DNA from: Streptomyces sp. WZ-12
Lineage (GTDB): Bacteria > Actinomycetota > Actinomycetes > Streptomycetales > Streptomycetaceae
Assembly: GCF_028898845.1 (NCBI RefSeq)
Contig: NZ_CP118574.1
Coordinates: 310,001-374,000 of the forward strand
Direction of reading: 5' to 3'
DNA length: 64,000 bases
In this document: one piece after another, positions 25,199-33,886 of the stretch
How positions within the stretch are numbered: the first letter of the stretch is position 1
Layout of the letters: each line of letters starts with the position of its first letter
Made by a program: the position numbers and the translations under genes
Notes under the pieces: generated by a model
Told to the model about the DNA's origin: nothing
The model's database searches: none
The model's input: the letters and a program-made list of their open reading frames with translations, nothing else

Positions 25199-28100
25199 TC
25201 ACGCCCGCCGTGCTTGGGCACCGCCCGGTTCGGGGAGTGGCGTGGGCGGTGCCGTGCGGCGCAGGCGCGCCGGATCGGTCCACGTCAGGGCCGCCGGTGG
25301 GTCCAGTCGCCAACCCGTCTCGTACGCCTCGGTGAAGCGGGCGTCGCCGAGTGCGCGCCGGCTGCGGGCGCTCAACGCGCGGACCTGCGGGTCGGTGTGG
25401 TCATGGGCGCCCCGCAGACGGGCCGCCGCGCCGAGCAGGGCGGCAACGTCCCGGTGCCGCCCGTAGAGCGCGGCGAGTTCGGCCACGGTGACCACCACCG
25501 TCGCGGCGAACGGCAGGTCCCCGCTGTCGACCGCCGCCGCGTAGGCCCGGTCCAGTGCCTCCTCGGCACCCGGCCCGTCGCCGCGTGCGAGACAGAGCGC
25601 GCCTCGGGCCGTGGCAACCAGCGCCCGCCCGTGGGGGCGGACGGACCGGAGTTGCTCAAAGAGCCCGGTCTCGGCGGATTCGACCAGCTCGCGCGCCCGG
25701 TCGAGATCGCCGATCCGCACCCGCAGACCGGCCTCCCGTGCGTCGAGCACGATCGCCAGCTCGGGTGACGCCGAGCGCAGCGCGCGTTCGCGGGCCGCGG
25801 CGAACATCGTGCTCGCGCGTGCGGTCTCGTCGAGCCGCTCGTACACGTCGATGCGGCGCCGGTCGATGAAGATCTCGTCGTCGAGGCCGAGTGAGCCGAA
25901 CGCGCGGGCCAACCGCTTGGCCTCGTTCAAGTCGGCCAGCGCGCCGTCGAGATCGCCGTCGTACTGCCGCAGCAGGGCGCGCAGCGGCAAGGCCTTGGCC
26001 AGGGCCCAGCGGTCGCCGGCCCGGTCGAAGCACTCCAGGGCGGCGAGCACATCGCTGCGTACCTGGCCGAGCTGGCCCTCGTTCTCGGCGAGGTGGGCCC
26101 GGAACATGCGGGCCAGCCCGGCCAGCCAGGCATCCGGCCCGTCGACCAGCCGCCGGATGGTCATCGAGGACGCGTCGTCGTTGTCCAGGGAGGCCAGCCT
26201 GATGGCGAGCAGCGCGCCGCCGAAGCCCGGCAACTCCGGTTGGTTCCGCAGACGGTCGGTGAGCACGCGCAGTTCCTCGCGCCGCTCCTTGGCCGCGTCG
26301 ATGACCAGTGCGCCCGGGACGGCGAGGAAGTTGAGCAGCAGCAGTCCCTCGGCGATGTCGCGCCGCACGCCTGGCCGCGCGGCCGGCAGGGCGATCGCCT
26401 TGTCGAGCCAGTAGGCCGCGTCGACGTTCCGGCCGAGCATGTGCCAGCACCAGATCAGGTTCACCGCGAGGCCGAGTGCGCCGTCGGCGTCGCCGGTGTC
26501 GTTGAGGTGGTGCAGCGCGGCGAGCGCGTTGTCGTACTCGGCGCGCAGCGCGTGGAGTGCGGCGAGCTGTTCCGGGCCGCGGAGCAACGGGTCGTAGTGG
26601 GCGACCAGTTCGGTGAGGTGGCGGGCGGCCAGGTCCCGCGCGACGGTCAGGGTGTCCTGCTCGGCCAGGCGCTCCAGGCCGTACTCGCGGATCGTCTCCA
26701 GCATCCGGTACCGGCCGGTGTCCGGCGCGAGGTGCAGCAACGACCGGTCGGCCAGGGCCGCGAGCAGCTCCCGGATCTCGTCGGCTGGCACCGCGGTGCC
26801 GGCGCAGACCGCGGTGGCCGAGGCCGGCGTGATGCCACCGGGCAGCACCGCGATCCGCTCCGCGACCGTACGCGCGTCCGTGTCGAGCAGGTCCCAGCTC
26901 CAGGCGATGACCGCGCGCAGGGTGCGGTGCCGCGGGACGGCGGTGCGGCTGCCGGTGGTCAGCAGGCGGAACCGGTCGGACAGTCCGGCGGCCAGGTCGG
27001 GCAGCGAGAGGGTGCGGAGGCGGGCCGCGGCCAACTCCAGGGCGAGCGGCAGGCCGTCGAGGCCCCGCACGATGCGCAGCACATCGGTGAGGTGGTGTGC
27101 GTCGACGTCGAACCCGGGCCGTACGGCCGCCGCCCGCTCGCGGAACAGCCGCACCGACGCCGTCCGGCGGGCCTGTTCGGCGTCCGCGTGCGGTTCGGGC
27201 AGGGGCAGCGGGCCGAGCGGGACGAGCGCCTCGCCGTCGATGGCCAGTGGCTCCCGGCTGGTGGCCAGTACCCGCAGTCCGGCGCAGCGGGTGAGCAGCG
27301 CCGAGATCAGGTGGGCCACGGCGTCGATGAGGTGCTCGCAGTTGTCCACCAGGAGCAGGCTCTCCCGGCCGCTCAACTGGTCGGTCAGGACGTCCAGTTC
27401 GCCGACCCGGTCAGCGTGCGGCTCGGCCGACGCCTCGAACAGTGCCGAGCCGCGCAGCCCGATCGCGGCCAGCAGTGCCGTGCCGACCTTGGTGGGCTCG
27501 GTGACCGCGGCGAGGTCGATCATCCACGCGCCGTCGCGGTATTCCGGCCGGTGGCGGCGGGCGGCCTCGACGGCGAGGCGGGTCTTGCCGGCGCCGCCGG
27601 GGCCGACCACGGTGACCAGGCGCCCGGCCGTGAGCAGCGCCTCGATCCGGGCGAGGTCGTCGTCGCGGCCGATGAAACGGGTCAGTGGCGCGGGCAGGTT
27701 GCTCCGTCTGGTCTGGGCGGCGTCGGGAGTGGGCGGGTCGGCGCGCAGCAGGCGCAGGTGGCGGGCGCGCAGGCCGGCACCCGGATCGGTGCCGAGGTCG
27801 TCGGCCAGGCGCGCGCGGACCTGCTCGTACCGGGCGAGGGCCTCGGCCTGGCGTCCCTGGGCGGCGAGCGCGTCCATGAGCAGCGCGACGGCGCGTTCGT
27901 GGACGGGGTGCTCGGCGAGCAGGGCGGTCAGGCGGGTGGCTGCCAAGTCGGCGCGACCCAGGGACAGTTCGGCGTCGGCGAGGTCGGCGACGGCCTCGAT
28001 CGAGGCGTGGGCCAGCCGGGTCGCGGCGGCGGGCGCCAACCCGGCGACGGCCGCGGGCTCGGTGCCGGGATGGTCGCCCCACAGCGCCACGGCCGCTCCG

Positions 28101-28483
28101 AGCAGGGCCGCCGCCTGCGGGTCGCCGGCGCGCAGGCGGTCCCGGCCGTCGCGGGCGAGCTGCTCGAACCGCAGCGCGTCCACGTCGGCGGCGTCCACGG
28201 CCAGTTGGTAGCCGCCCGCGCGCTGCGCGACGTGGCCGGCGGAGCCGAGGGTTCGGCGCAGGCGTGAGACGAGGGCCTGGAGGGCGTGGGTGGGGTCGGT
28301 CGGCGGGTCCTCGGCCCAGATCGCGTCGACCAGGGCGATCCGCTCGACCGGGTGTCCGCCGGCGAGCGCCAGTCGCCCGAGCAGGGCCTGCAAGCGGGCA
28401 CCCGGGACGGGCAGGACGGCGTCACCGCGAGACGCCTCGAAGGCGCCGAGCAGCGTGATGCGAAGCCGCGCGCCCCCGTCCAT
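25199..28483 (-). CDS. SARP/AfsR-like transcriptional regulator with BTAD, NB-ARC-type ATPase and TPR regions
   Basis: This 1094-residue regulator starts at ATG 28483 after GGGGAC. Its domains in order are an OmpR-like winged-helix DNA-binding domain (LRITLLGAFEASRG, about 1-95), a bacterial transcriptional activation domain (about 100-245), an STAND/NB-ARC ATPase with P-loop VVGPGGAGKTRL near 290-302 and LLVDNCEHL (Walker B), then TPR-like repeats to the end. The architecture is that of large SARP-family activators (AfsR relatives). It reads away from the FAD monooxygenase gene, separated by 146 bases, so it probably controls that gene. The 39 codons upstream of the chosen ATG read as low-quality sequence and were dropped. 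Confidence 0.88.
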   Translation of the reverse strand: MDGGARLRITLLGAFEASRGDAVLPVPGARLQALLGRLALAGGHPVERIALVDAIWAEDPPTDPTHALQALVSRLRRTLGSAGHVAQRAGGYQLAVDAADVDALRFEQLARDGRDRLRAGDPQAAALLGAAVALWGDHPGTEPAAVAGLAPAAATRLAHASIEAVADLADAELSLGRADLAATRLTALLAEHPVHERAVALLMDALAAQGRQAEALARYEQVRARLADDLGTDPGAGLRARHLRLLRADPPTPDAAQTRRSNLPAPLTRFIGRDDDLARIEALLTAGRLVTVVGPGGAGKTRLAVEAARRHRPEYRDGAWMIDLAAVTEPTKVGTALLAAIGLRGSALFEASAEPHADRVGELDVLTDQLSGRESLLLVDNCEHLIDAVAHLISALLTRCAGLRVLATSREPLAIDGEALVPLGPLPLPEPHADAEQARRTASVRLFRERAAAVRPGFDVDAHHLTDVLRIVRGLDGLPLALELAAARLRTLSLPDLAAGLSDRFRLLTTGSRTAVPRHRTLRAVIAWSWDLLDTDARTVAERIAVLPGGITPASATAVCAGTAVPADEIRELLAALADRSLLHLAPDTGRYRMLETIREYGLERLAEQDTLTVARDLAARHLTELVAHYDPLLRGPEQLAALHALRAEYDNALAALHHLNDTGDADGALGLAVNLIWCWHMLGRNVDAAYWLDKAIALPAARPGVRRDIAEGLLLLNFLAVPGALVIDAAKERREELRVLTDRLRNQPELPGFGGALLAIRLASLDNDDASSMTIRRLVDGPDAWLAGLARMFRAHLAENEGQLGQVRSDVLAALECFDRAGDRWALAKALPLRALLRQYDGDLDGALADLNEAKRLARAFGSLGLDDEIFIDRRRIDVYERLDETARASTMFAAARERALRSASPELAIVLDAREAGLRVRIGDLDRARELVESAETGLFEQLRSVRPHGRALVATARGALCLARGDGPGAEEALDRAYAAAVDSGDLPFAATVVVTVAELAALYGRHRDVAALLGAAARLRGAHDHTDPQVRALSARSRRALGDARFTEAYETGWRLDPPAALTWTDPARLRRTAPPTPLPEPGGAQARRA

Positions 28484-28629
28484 GTCCCCATCTTCGCGCA
28501 CGCACCGTCGGGTCCTCACATCAGGGCGGCGCCGGTGCGATGCCGTGTCAGCGCCGTGTGAGCCCGCTGTGAGCGCTCCCCAACAGCCTGGGTGCGTCAC
28601 GGATTTCCGTCCTCGGAAGGGGTTTTCTC

Positions 28630-30153
28630 ATGCCTGACGTAGTGATCGTGGGTGCTGGCCCGGTCGGTCTCCTCCTCGCCTGCGAGCTGGGGCTCGCCGG
28701 TTGCGCCGTCGTGGTGCTGGAGCGGGAGTCGGCGCCCGGGTCCCCGTGGCGGGCGGAACCGCTGGGAATGCGGGGGTTGTTCGCCACATCGCTCCAGGGG
28801 TTCCACCGCCGCGGAATGCTGCATCCGCTGTTGAACGCCTCGGGTGTCCATGACGAACTCGCTGCCGATTTCGGCGCGGACGGGCAGTCCGCCATCCGCG
28901 GCGGCGTGGGGCACTTCGCCGGCATGGTGCTCGACCCGGCCAGGGTCGACCTGACCGCGCTGCCGTTCCGACTGCCCAGCCCGGCCCCGGACTTCGCGTT
29001 GACCAGCCTCGATGTGATCGAGGCGGTGCTGTCCGAGCGGGCGGTGGAGCTCGGCGTGGAGATCAGGCGTGGCGTCACCGTCTCCGGCGTCGCGCAGGAC
29101 GACGAGGGCGTGGTCGTGCGGGCCGGCGAGCGCGAGTACCGGGCGCGCTGGGTCGTCGGCTGCGACGGCGGGCGCAGCGCGGTGCGTCGGCTCGCCGGCT
29201 TCGAATGCGTCGGCACCGAGCCGAGGTTCACCGGCTACACCATGGTCGCCACCCTCGCCGATCCCGAGAAGCTCCGCCCTGGGATCAACCCGACACCGAC
29301 CGGCATGTACCTCCGGATGGGCACGGCAGGGCACGTCGGCATGATGGACTTCGACGGCGGCGCGTTCGACCGTGCGCACCCGCCGACCCGCGACCACCTC
29401 CAGACGGTGCTGCGCCGGGTGTCCGGAACCGACGTGACGCTGACCGAGGTTCACCTCGCGTCGAGCTTCACCGATCGGGCGATGCAGACGACGAGCTACC
29501 GGCGGGGACGCGTCCTGCTGGCGGGCGACGCCGCGCACATCCACTCCCCCCTGGGCGGCCAGGGACTCAACACCGGGCTGGGCGACGCCCTGAACCTGGG
29601 GTGGAAGCTGGCGGCGACCGTGCGCGGGGACGCGCCGGACGGCCTTCTCGACACCTACACCCGCGAACGCCACCCGGTCGGCGCGCGGGTGCTCGACTGG
29701 TCCCGCGCCCAGGTGTCCGCCATGGCGCCGGGCCCGCACGGTCGGGCCCTCCAGGGGGTGATCCGCGATCTGCTCGGGACCCGGGACGGGACGACCTATG
29801 TGGTCGGGCGGCTCTCGGGCTGGGCGACCCGCCACGACCTCGGCAGCGACCACCCGTTGGTCGGCCGCCACGCCCCGGAGTTCCGCCGTGCGGACGGCAC
29901 GTGCCTCGCCGACCTGATGCACGACGGACGGGGCGTGGTGCTCGACTTCAGCGCCGAACGCCGCCTGCGGGATGCGGCGACGGGCTGGCAGCGCCGGTTG
30001 CGTTACGCGGCCGGGGCGGTCGAGGACGACCTGGGGCTGGGCGCCGTGCTCGTCCGGCCGGACTCCATCGTCGCCTGGGCGGACGCTCGCGACGTCGACC
30101 GGCAGGCGTTCGCGCGGGCCGCCGGCGAGTGGTTCGGCCCCGCGGAAACCTGA
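28630..30153 (+). CDS. FAD-dependent aromatic monooxygenase (PHBH/TetX-like family)
   Basis: This 507-residue protein has the FAD-binding GxGxxG motif VVIVGAGPVGLLLACEL at residues 4-20, the DG motif in VVGCDGGRSAVRRLAG, and the GD motif in LLAGDAAHIHSPLGGQGLN. These three motifs identify class A flavoprotein monooxygenases. A C-terminal thioredoxin-like extension (from about residue 400) fits phenol-hydroxylase-type members. They hydroxylate aromatic rings of antibiotics or catabolic substrates using NAD(P)H. Divergent transcription from the SARP-like regulator suggests inducible expression, perhaps for resistance or secondary metabolism. The substrate is not assignable. Confidence 0.88.
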   Translation: MPDVVIVGAGPVGLLLACELGLAGCAVVVLERESAPGSPWRAEPLGMRGLFATSLQGFHRRGMLHPLLNASGVHDELAADFGADGQSAIRGGVGHFAGMVLDPARVDLTALPFRLPSPAPDFALTSLDVIEAVLSERAVELGVEIRRGVTVSGVAQDDEGVVVRAGEREYRARWVVGCDGGRSAVRRLAGFECVGTEPRFTGYTMVATLADPEKLRPGINPTPTGMYLRMGTAGHVGMMDFDGGAFDRAHPPTRDHLQTVLRRVSGTDVTLTEVHLASSFTDRAMQTTSYRRGRVLLAGDAAHIHSPLGGQGLNTGLGDALNLGWKLAATVRGDAPDGLLDTYTRERHPVGARVLDWSRAQVSAMAPGPHGRALQGVIRDLLGTRDGTTYVVGRLSGWATRHDLGSDHPLVGRHAPEFRRADGTCLADLMHDGRGVVLDFSAERRLRDAATGWQRRLRYAAGAVEDDLGLGAVLVRPDSIVAWADARDVDRQAFARAAGEWFGPAET

Positions 30154-30216
30154 TGCGCCGCCCCGTTCCCGACGGGCCTCTCCTCCCTCCCCCAACCCCC
30201 TTGTCAAGGAGCGCAG

Positions 30217-30885
30217 ATGACGATCGCCCTCCGTCCGGGAGCCACCGTGATGTTCACCGGAGATTCGATCACCGACAGCCAGCGGCTGGAGAGCGAGGAC
30301 GGCCTCGGGTTCGGCTACCCGCTGCGCGTCGCGGGCGAGTTCGGACTCCGCCACCCGGACCGGCCCGTGAGCTGGCTCAACACCGGGATCGGGGGCCACA
30401 AGGTGAGCGATCTGGAAGCCCGGTGGCAGGCGGACGTGCTTGACGCGGGCCCGGACGTGGTGTCGATCCTCGTCGGCGTCAATGACATGGGCTGGCACAC
30501 GATCGACCCGGACGGCCGGGTGATCCCCCCGGAGGACTTCGCGGCGGGTTACGAGCGTCTGCTCGCGCCGCTGGCCGAGGCGGGCACGGCGCTGGTTCTC
30601 ATCGAGCCGTTCCTGCTGCCGATCAGTGGCACCGTCGTGGCCGGTCCCGGTGACGCGCGCATCGACGAGGCGGTCCGCAAGGAGTGGCGGGCCGATCTGG
30701 ACCCGAAGATCCAGGTCGTGCGCGAGCTCGCCCGCGCCCACGGCGCGCAGTTGCTCGCCGCGGACAGCATGTTCGCCCAACTCGCCGCGGCGAGCGGGCC
30801 GGAGCACTGGGCCGCGGACGGCGTGCATCCGACGCCGGCCGGCCATGCCGCACTCGCGGATGCCTGGCTACGCCTGGTCACGTGA
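30217..30885 (+). CDS. SGNH/GDSL-type esterase
   Basis: This 222-residue protein has the SGNH blocks: block I MFTGDSITD with the nucleophilic serine at about residue 14, NTGIGGHKVSDL with the block II glycine, VSILVGVNDMGW with the block III asparagine, and WAADGVHPTPAGH with the catalytic Asp-x-x-His. No signal peptide is evident, so it is likely intracellular. Such enzymes cleave acyl or acetyl esters of sugars or lipids. ATG 30217 lies behind AAGGAG. It follows the monooxygenase by 63 bases and may be co-transcribed with it. Confidence 0.88.
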   Translation: MTIALRPGATVMFTGDSITDSQRLESEDGLGFGYPLRVAGEFGLRHPDRPVSWLNTGIGGHKVSDLEARWQADVLDAGPDVVSILVGVNDMGWHTIDPDGRVIPPEDFAAGYERLLAPLAEAGTALVLIEPFLLPISGTVVAGPGDARIDEAVRKEWRADLDPKIQVVRELARAHGAQLLAADSMFAQLAAASGPEHWAADGVHPTPAGHAALADAWLRLVT

Positions 30886-31105
30886 CGGTGCCTGGCGGTC
30901 GCCCACACCATCGGTGAGCTGGGGCGACCGCCCCACCGACGACCCTGCCCCCGCGCCGGTCCTGACGAGCCCCTAATATCATTTCGCGTTCTCCGACGGA
31001 CGCTGACGCCCGCTTGGTCGTGCCCGCCGCCCAACGCCCGATACGACACGACATGACGGCTCCACCGCACGGCGAGGGGGTCGAGCATCGAGGAGAGGTA
31101 CGTTC

Positions 31106-32653
31106 ATGCGCGCCCGGAGCATCGCCACGGCCACCGCAACTGCACTGGCACTCGTGGCCGCTCGTGACCTTGTCCAGAAGAAGCACGCCCTGCTCCGGAA
31201 CTTCCCGGTGATCGGGCACGCCCGGTACCTGTTGGAGACGATCGGGCCGGAGCTGCGGCAGTACATAGTCACCTCCAACGACGAGGAGCGCCCGTTCAGT
31301 CGGGACCAGCGCACCTGGATCTACGCGTCGGCGAAGGGCGAGAACAACTACTTCGGGTTCGGCACCGACAACGACATCGAGCACATGCAGGGGCACGCGT
31401 ACCTGAAGCAGCGCACGTTCGCCCACGCTCCGCTGCCCGACGCGCACGACCCGCAGGCCCCGCTGCCCTCGGCCAAGGTGCTGGGCGGGCCGCGCGGGCG
31501 CGCCAAGGCGTTCCGACCGGCGAGCGTGGTGAACATCTCGGCGATGAGCTTCGGATCGCTCTCCGGCGCGGCGATCACCGCGCTCAACAAGGGGGCGGCG
31601 CTGGCGGGCACGATGCAGAACACGGGCGAGGGCGGCCTCTCGCCGTACCACCGCAACGGCGGCGACCTCATCCTCCAGATCGGTACCGCCTACTTCGGCT
31701 GCCGCAACGAGGACGGCAGCTTCAACATCGACAAGCTCAAGGACGTGATCGCCGGCGCCCCGGTCAAGGCGATCGAGATCAAGCTCTCCCAGGGCGCCAA
31801 GCCGGGGTTGGGCGGGATGCTGCCGGGCGCGAAGGTGACCCCGGAGATCGCCGAGATCCGCGGCATCCCGCTCGGCAAGGACTGCGCCTCCCCGTCGCGG
31901 CACACCGCGTTCAGCGACGTCGACTCGATGCTGGACTTCGTCGAACTGCTCGCCACCGAGACCGGTCTGCCGGTCGGGATCAAGAGCGCGGTGGGCGAGA
32001 TGGAGTTCTGGCAGGAGCTGGCCACGCTGATGGCGCGCGGTGACCGTGGTGTCGACTTCGTGACCATCGACGGCGGCGAGGGCGGTACTGGGGCGGCGCC
32101 GCTGATCTTCTCCGACTCGGTGTCGCTGCCCTTCCGGATGGGCTTCTCCCGGGTCTACGGCACCTTCGCCGAGCTGGGGCTGACCGACGACCTGACCTTC
32201 ATCGCCTCCGGCAAGCTCGGCCTGCCCGAGAACGCCGCGGTCGCCTTCGCGCTGGGTGCCGACATGATCAACGTGGCGCGTGAGGCGATGCTGTCGATCG
32301 GCTGCATCCAGTCGCAGAAGTGCCACACCGACAAGTGCCCCACCGGCGTCGCGACCCAGAACCCGCGGCTGGCCCGCGGTCTCGACCCGACCTCGAAGGC
32401 CACCCGGGCCGCCGTCTACCTGCGTACCCTCCGCAAGGAGTTGCTGAAGGTCTCGTCGGCCGTCGGCGTTCCCCACCCGGCACTCATCACGGCCGCCGAC
32501 ATCGAGATCATGAACGGCGACTACGAGGCCCGTACCCTGGCCGGCGTCTACGGCTACAAGGACGGTTGGGGCGAGCTCGGCCCGCGGCTCGCCGAGGAGA
32601 TCACCGCGCTGCTCGCCGCCAAGGCGGCATCGGAGGAGCCCCCGACCGCCTGA
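31106..32653 (+). CDS. FMN-binding glutamate synthase family protein
   Basis: This 515-residue protein has the FMN-binding beta/alpha barrel of the glutamate synthase large subunit (SAMSFGSLSGAAITALNKGA, TGEGGLSPYHRNGGDL, VTIDGGEGGTGAAPLIF). A cysteine set (CIQSQKCHTDKCPTG) corresponds to the 3Fe-4S cluster site. It lacks the N-terminal glutaminase domain of GltB and has a hydrophobic N-terminal segment (ATATATALALVAA), so it may be membrane-associated. Stand-alone members are widespread in actinobacteria and their electron donor and substrate are not established. A good RBS (GAGGAGAGG) precedes ATG 31106. Confidence 0.87.
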   Translation: MRARSIATATATALALVAARDLVQKKHALLRNFPVIGHARYLLETIGPELRQYIVTSNDEERPFSRDQRTWIYASAKGENNYFGFGTDNDIEHMQGHAYLKQRTFAHAPLPDAHDPQAPLPSAKVLGGPRGRAKAFRPASVVNISAMSFGSLSGAAITALNKGAALAGTMQNTGEGGLSPYHRNGGDLILQIGTAYFGCRNEDGSFNIDKLKDVIAGAPVKAIEIKLSQGAKPGLGGMLPGAKVTPEIAEIRGIPLGKDCASPSRHTAFSDVDSMLDFVELLATETGLPVGIKSAVGEMEFWQELATLMARGDRGVDFVTIDGGEGGTGAAPLIFSDSVSLPFRMGFSRVYGTFAELGLTDDLTFIASGKLGLPENAAVAFALGADMINVAREAMLSIGCIQSQKCHTDKCPTGVATQNPRLARGLDPTSKATRAAVYLRTLRKELLKVSSAVGVPHPALITAADIEIMNGDYEARTLAGVYGYKDGWGELGPRLAEEITALLAAKAASEEPPTA

Positions 32654-32808
32654 CGCGCCGACACCGCGTCAAGCACCGCGCCCGCTACTCTCCTCCTTAC
32701 CGCCCTCCCCTCTTCCCCACTGTCCCGCTCGGAGCACGCACAGGGCGCCCCAGCCGGTGCCGGCCTCGCTCCCCGCACACGAACAACCCCTGCCTAGGTG
32801 ATCGCAAC

Positions 32809-33615
32809 ATGACCGAAAAAGTGAGATTCCGAAGCGTCGTCGGCCCCGAACTGGCCGGAGCGATCGACCTGCCGGACGGCGAGATCCGCGGCTGGGGGAT
32901 CTTCGTGCACGGATTCACGCTCGGCAAGGACTCGCCGGCCGCCTCGCGCGTCAGCAAGCAGCTTGCGCGCGAGGGGATCGGCATGCTGCGCTTCGACAAC
33001 CTCGGGATCGGGGACTCGGACGGTGACTGGGGTGACGGTTCCTTCACCGTCAAGGTCCAGGACACGCTCCGCGCGGCGGCCATGATGGCGGAGCGAGGGA
33101 CTCCGGCAGACCTGTTGGTGGGGCACTCGTGGGGAGGCGCCGCCGCCCTCGCAGCGGCGGCCGAGATGACGGGCGTCCGCGCGCTCGCCACCATCGGGGC
33201 GCCGGTCGAGCCCAGTCACGTCGAGCGGCAGTACGACGCGGTGATGGATCGCGTGCTCAGTGAGGGGTCGCACGAGTGGTTCGTCGGCGGGCGGACCCTG
33301 GTCCTCAAGCGTGCCTTCGTCGAAGACGTCCGCCGCGCTCAACTCCGCGACCGGATTCGTGAGTTGAGCCTGCCGCTACTCGTCCTGCACTCGCCCACCG
33401 ACCAGACCGTCAGCATCGACAACGCCGGGGAGATCTTCCGCGAGGCACGGCACCCGCGCAGCTTCGTCTCGCTCGAAGGCGCGGACCATCTCCTGACCGC
33501 ACGAGGACAGGCACAGCGGGCCGCCCACATCATCAGCGCCTGGGCCGACCAGTACATCCCCAGGCCGCGGCCCGGAGGCAAGACATCCCCGACGCCGAAG
33601 AGTTCGCTCGGATAG
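32809..33615 (+). CDS. Alpha/beta hydrolase family protein
   Basis: This 268-residue protein has an oxyanion-hole loop VHGFTLGKDS, the nucleophile elbow GHSWGGA (Ser at about residue 106), an acid in HSPTDQTV and the histidine in GADHLLT. The N-terminal part resembles bacterial acyl-peptidase or OsmC-linked hydrolases. ATG 32809 is preceded by AGGTGATCGCAAC, giving a workable ribosome site. It runs convergently toward the ACP/oxoamine synthase operon with a 37-base gap. It may be a thioesterase or esterase for that pathway, but only proximity suggests this. Confidence 0.82.
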   Translation: MTEKVRFRSVVGPELAGAIDLPDGEIRGWGIFVHGFTLGKDSPAASRVSKQLAREGIGMLRFDNLGIGDSDGDWGDGSFTVKVQDTLRAAAMMAERGTPADLLVGHSWGGAAALAAAAEMTGVRALATIGAPVEPSHVERQYDAVMDRVLSEGSHEWFVGGRTLVLKRAFVEDVRRAQLRDRIRELSLPLLVLHSPTDQTVSIDNAGEIFREARHPRSFVSLEGADHLLTARGQAQRAAHIISAWADQYIPRPRPGGKTSPTPKSSLG

Positions 33616-33652
33616 GGCGGACACCGGACAGGCCGCGCCGCAGCGGGTTTCG

Positions 33653-33886
33653 TCAGAGGGGCATCGTTAACTGGTCGACGATCTCAAGGACCGTCATGGT
33701 GCCGATTTCCGTCTCGGGGATGAGCACCCCGAACTCCTCCTCGGCGGTGAGGCTGAACTCGACCAGTGCCAGGGAGTCCAGGTCCAGGTCCTTCAGGGTG
33801 ACGGCGTCACTGACCTGGTCGGCCGGAACGCGGAACTTCGTGTCCAGCAGGTGCGGTAGACGGCCCCGGGCGATCGCGTTGGTCAT
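33653..33886 (-). CDS. Stand-alone acyl carrier protein
   Basis: This 77-residue protein has the ACP phosphopantetheine motif DLDSLALVEF with Ser38 as the attachment site, and the acidic helical character expected of the fold (LTAEEEFGVLIPE). Its start overlaps the stop of the oxoamine synthase by 4 bases, so they form a two-gene operon with the synthase first. Codon 73 (33668-33670) is TTA, the rare leucine codon read by the bldA tRNA in streptomycetes. No ketosynthase or adenylation gene is nearby, so the acyl group would come from fatty-acid synthesis or an enzyme elsewhere. An ACP dedicated to an alpha-oxoamine synthase recalls the ACP modules of prodigiosin PigH. Confidence 0.87.
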   Translation of the reverse strand: MTNAIARGRLPHLLDTKFRVPADQVSDAVTLKDLDLDSLALVEFSLTAEEEFGVLIPETEIGTMTVLEIVDQLTMPL

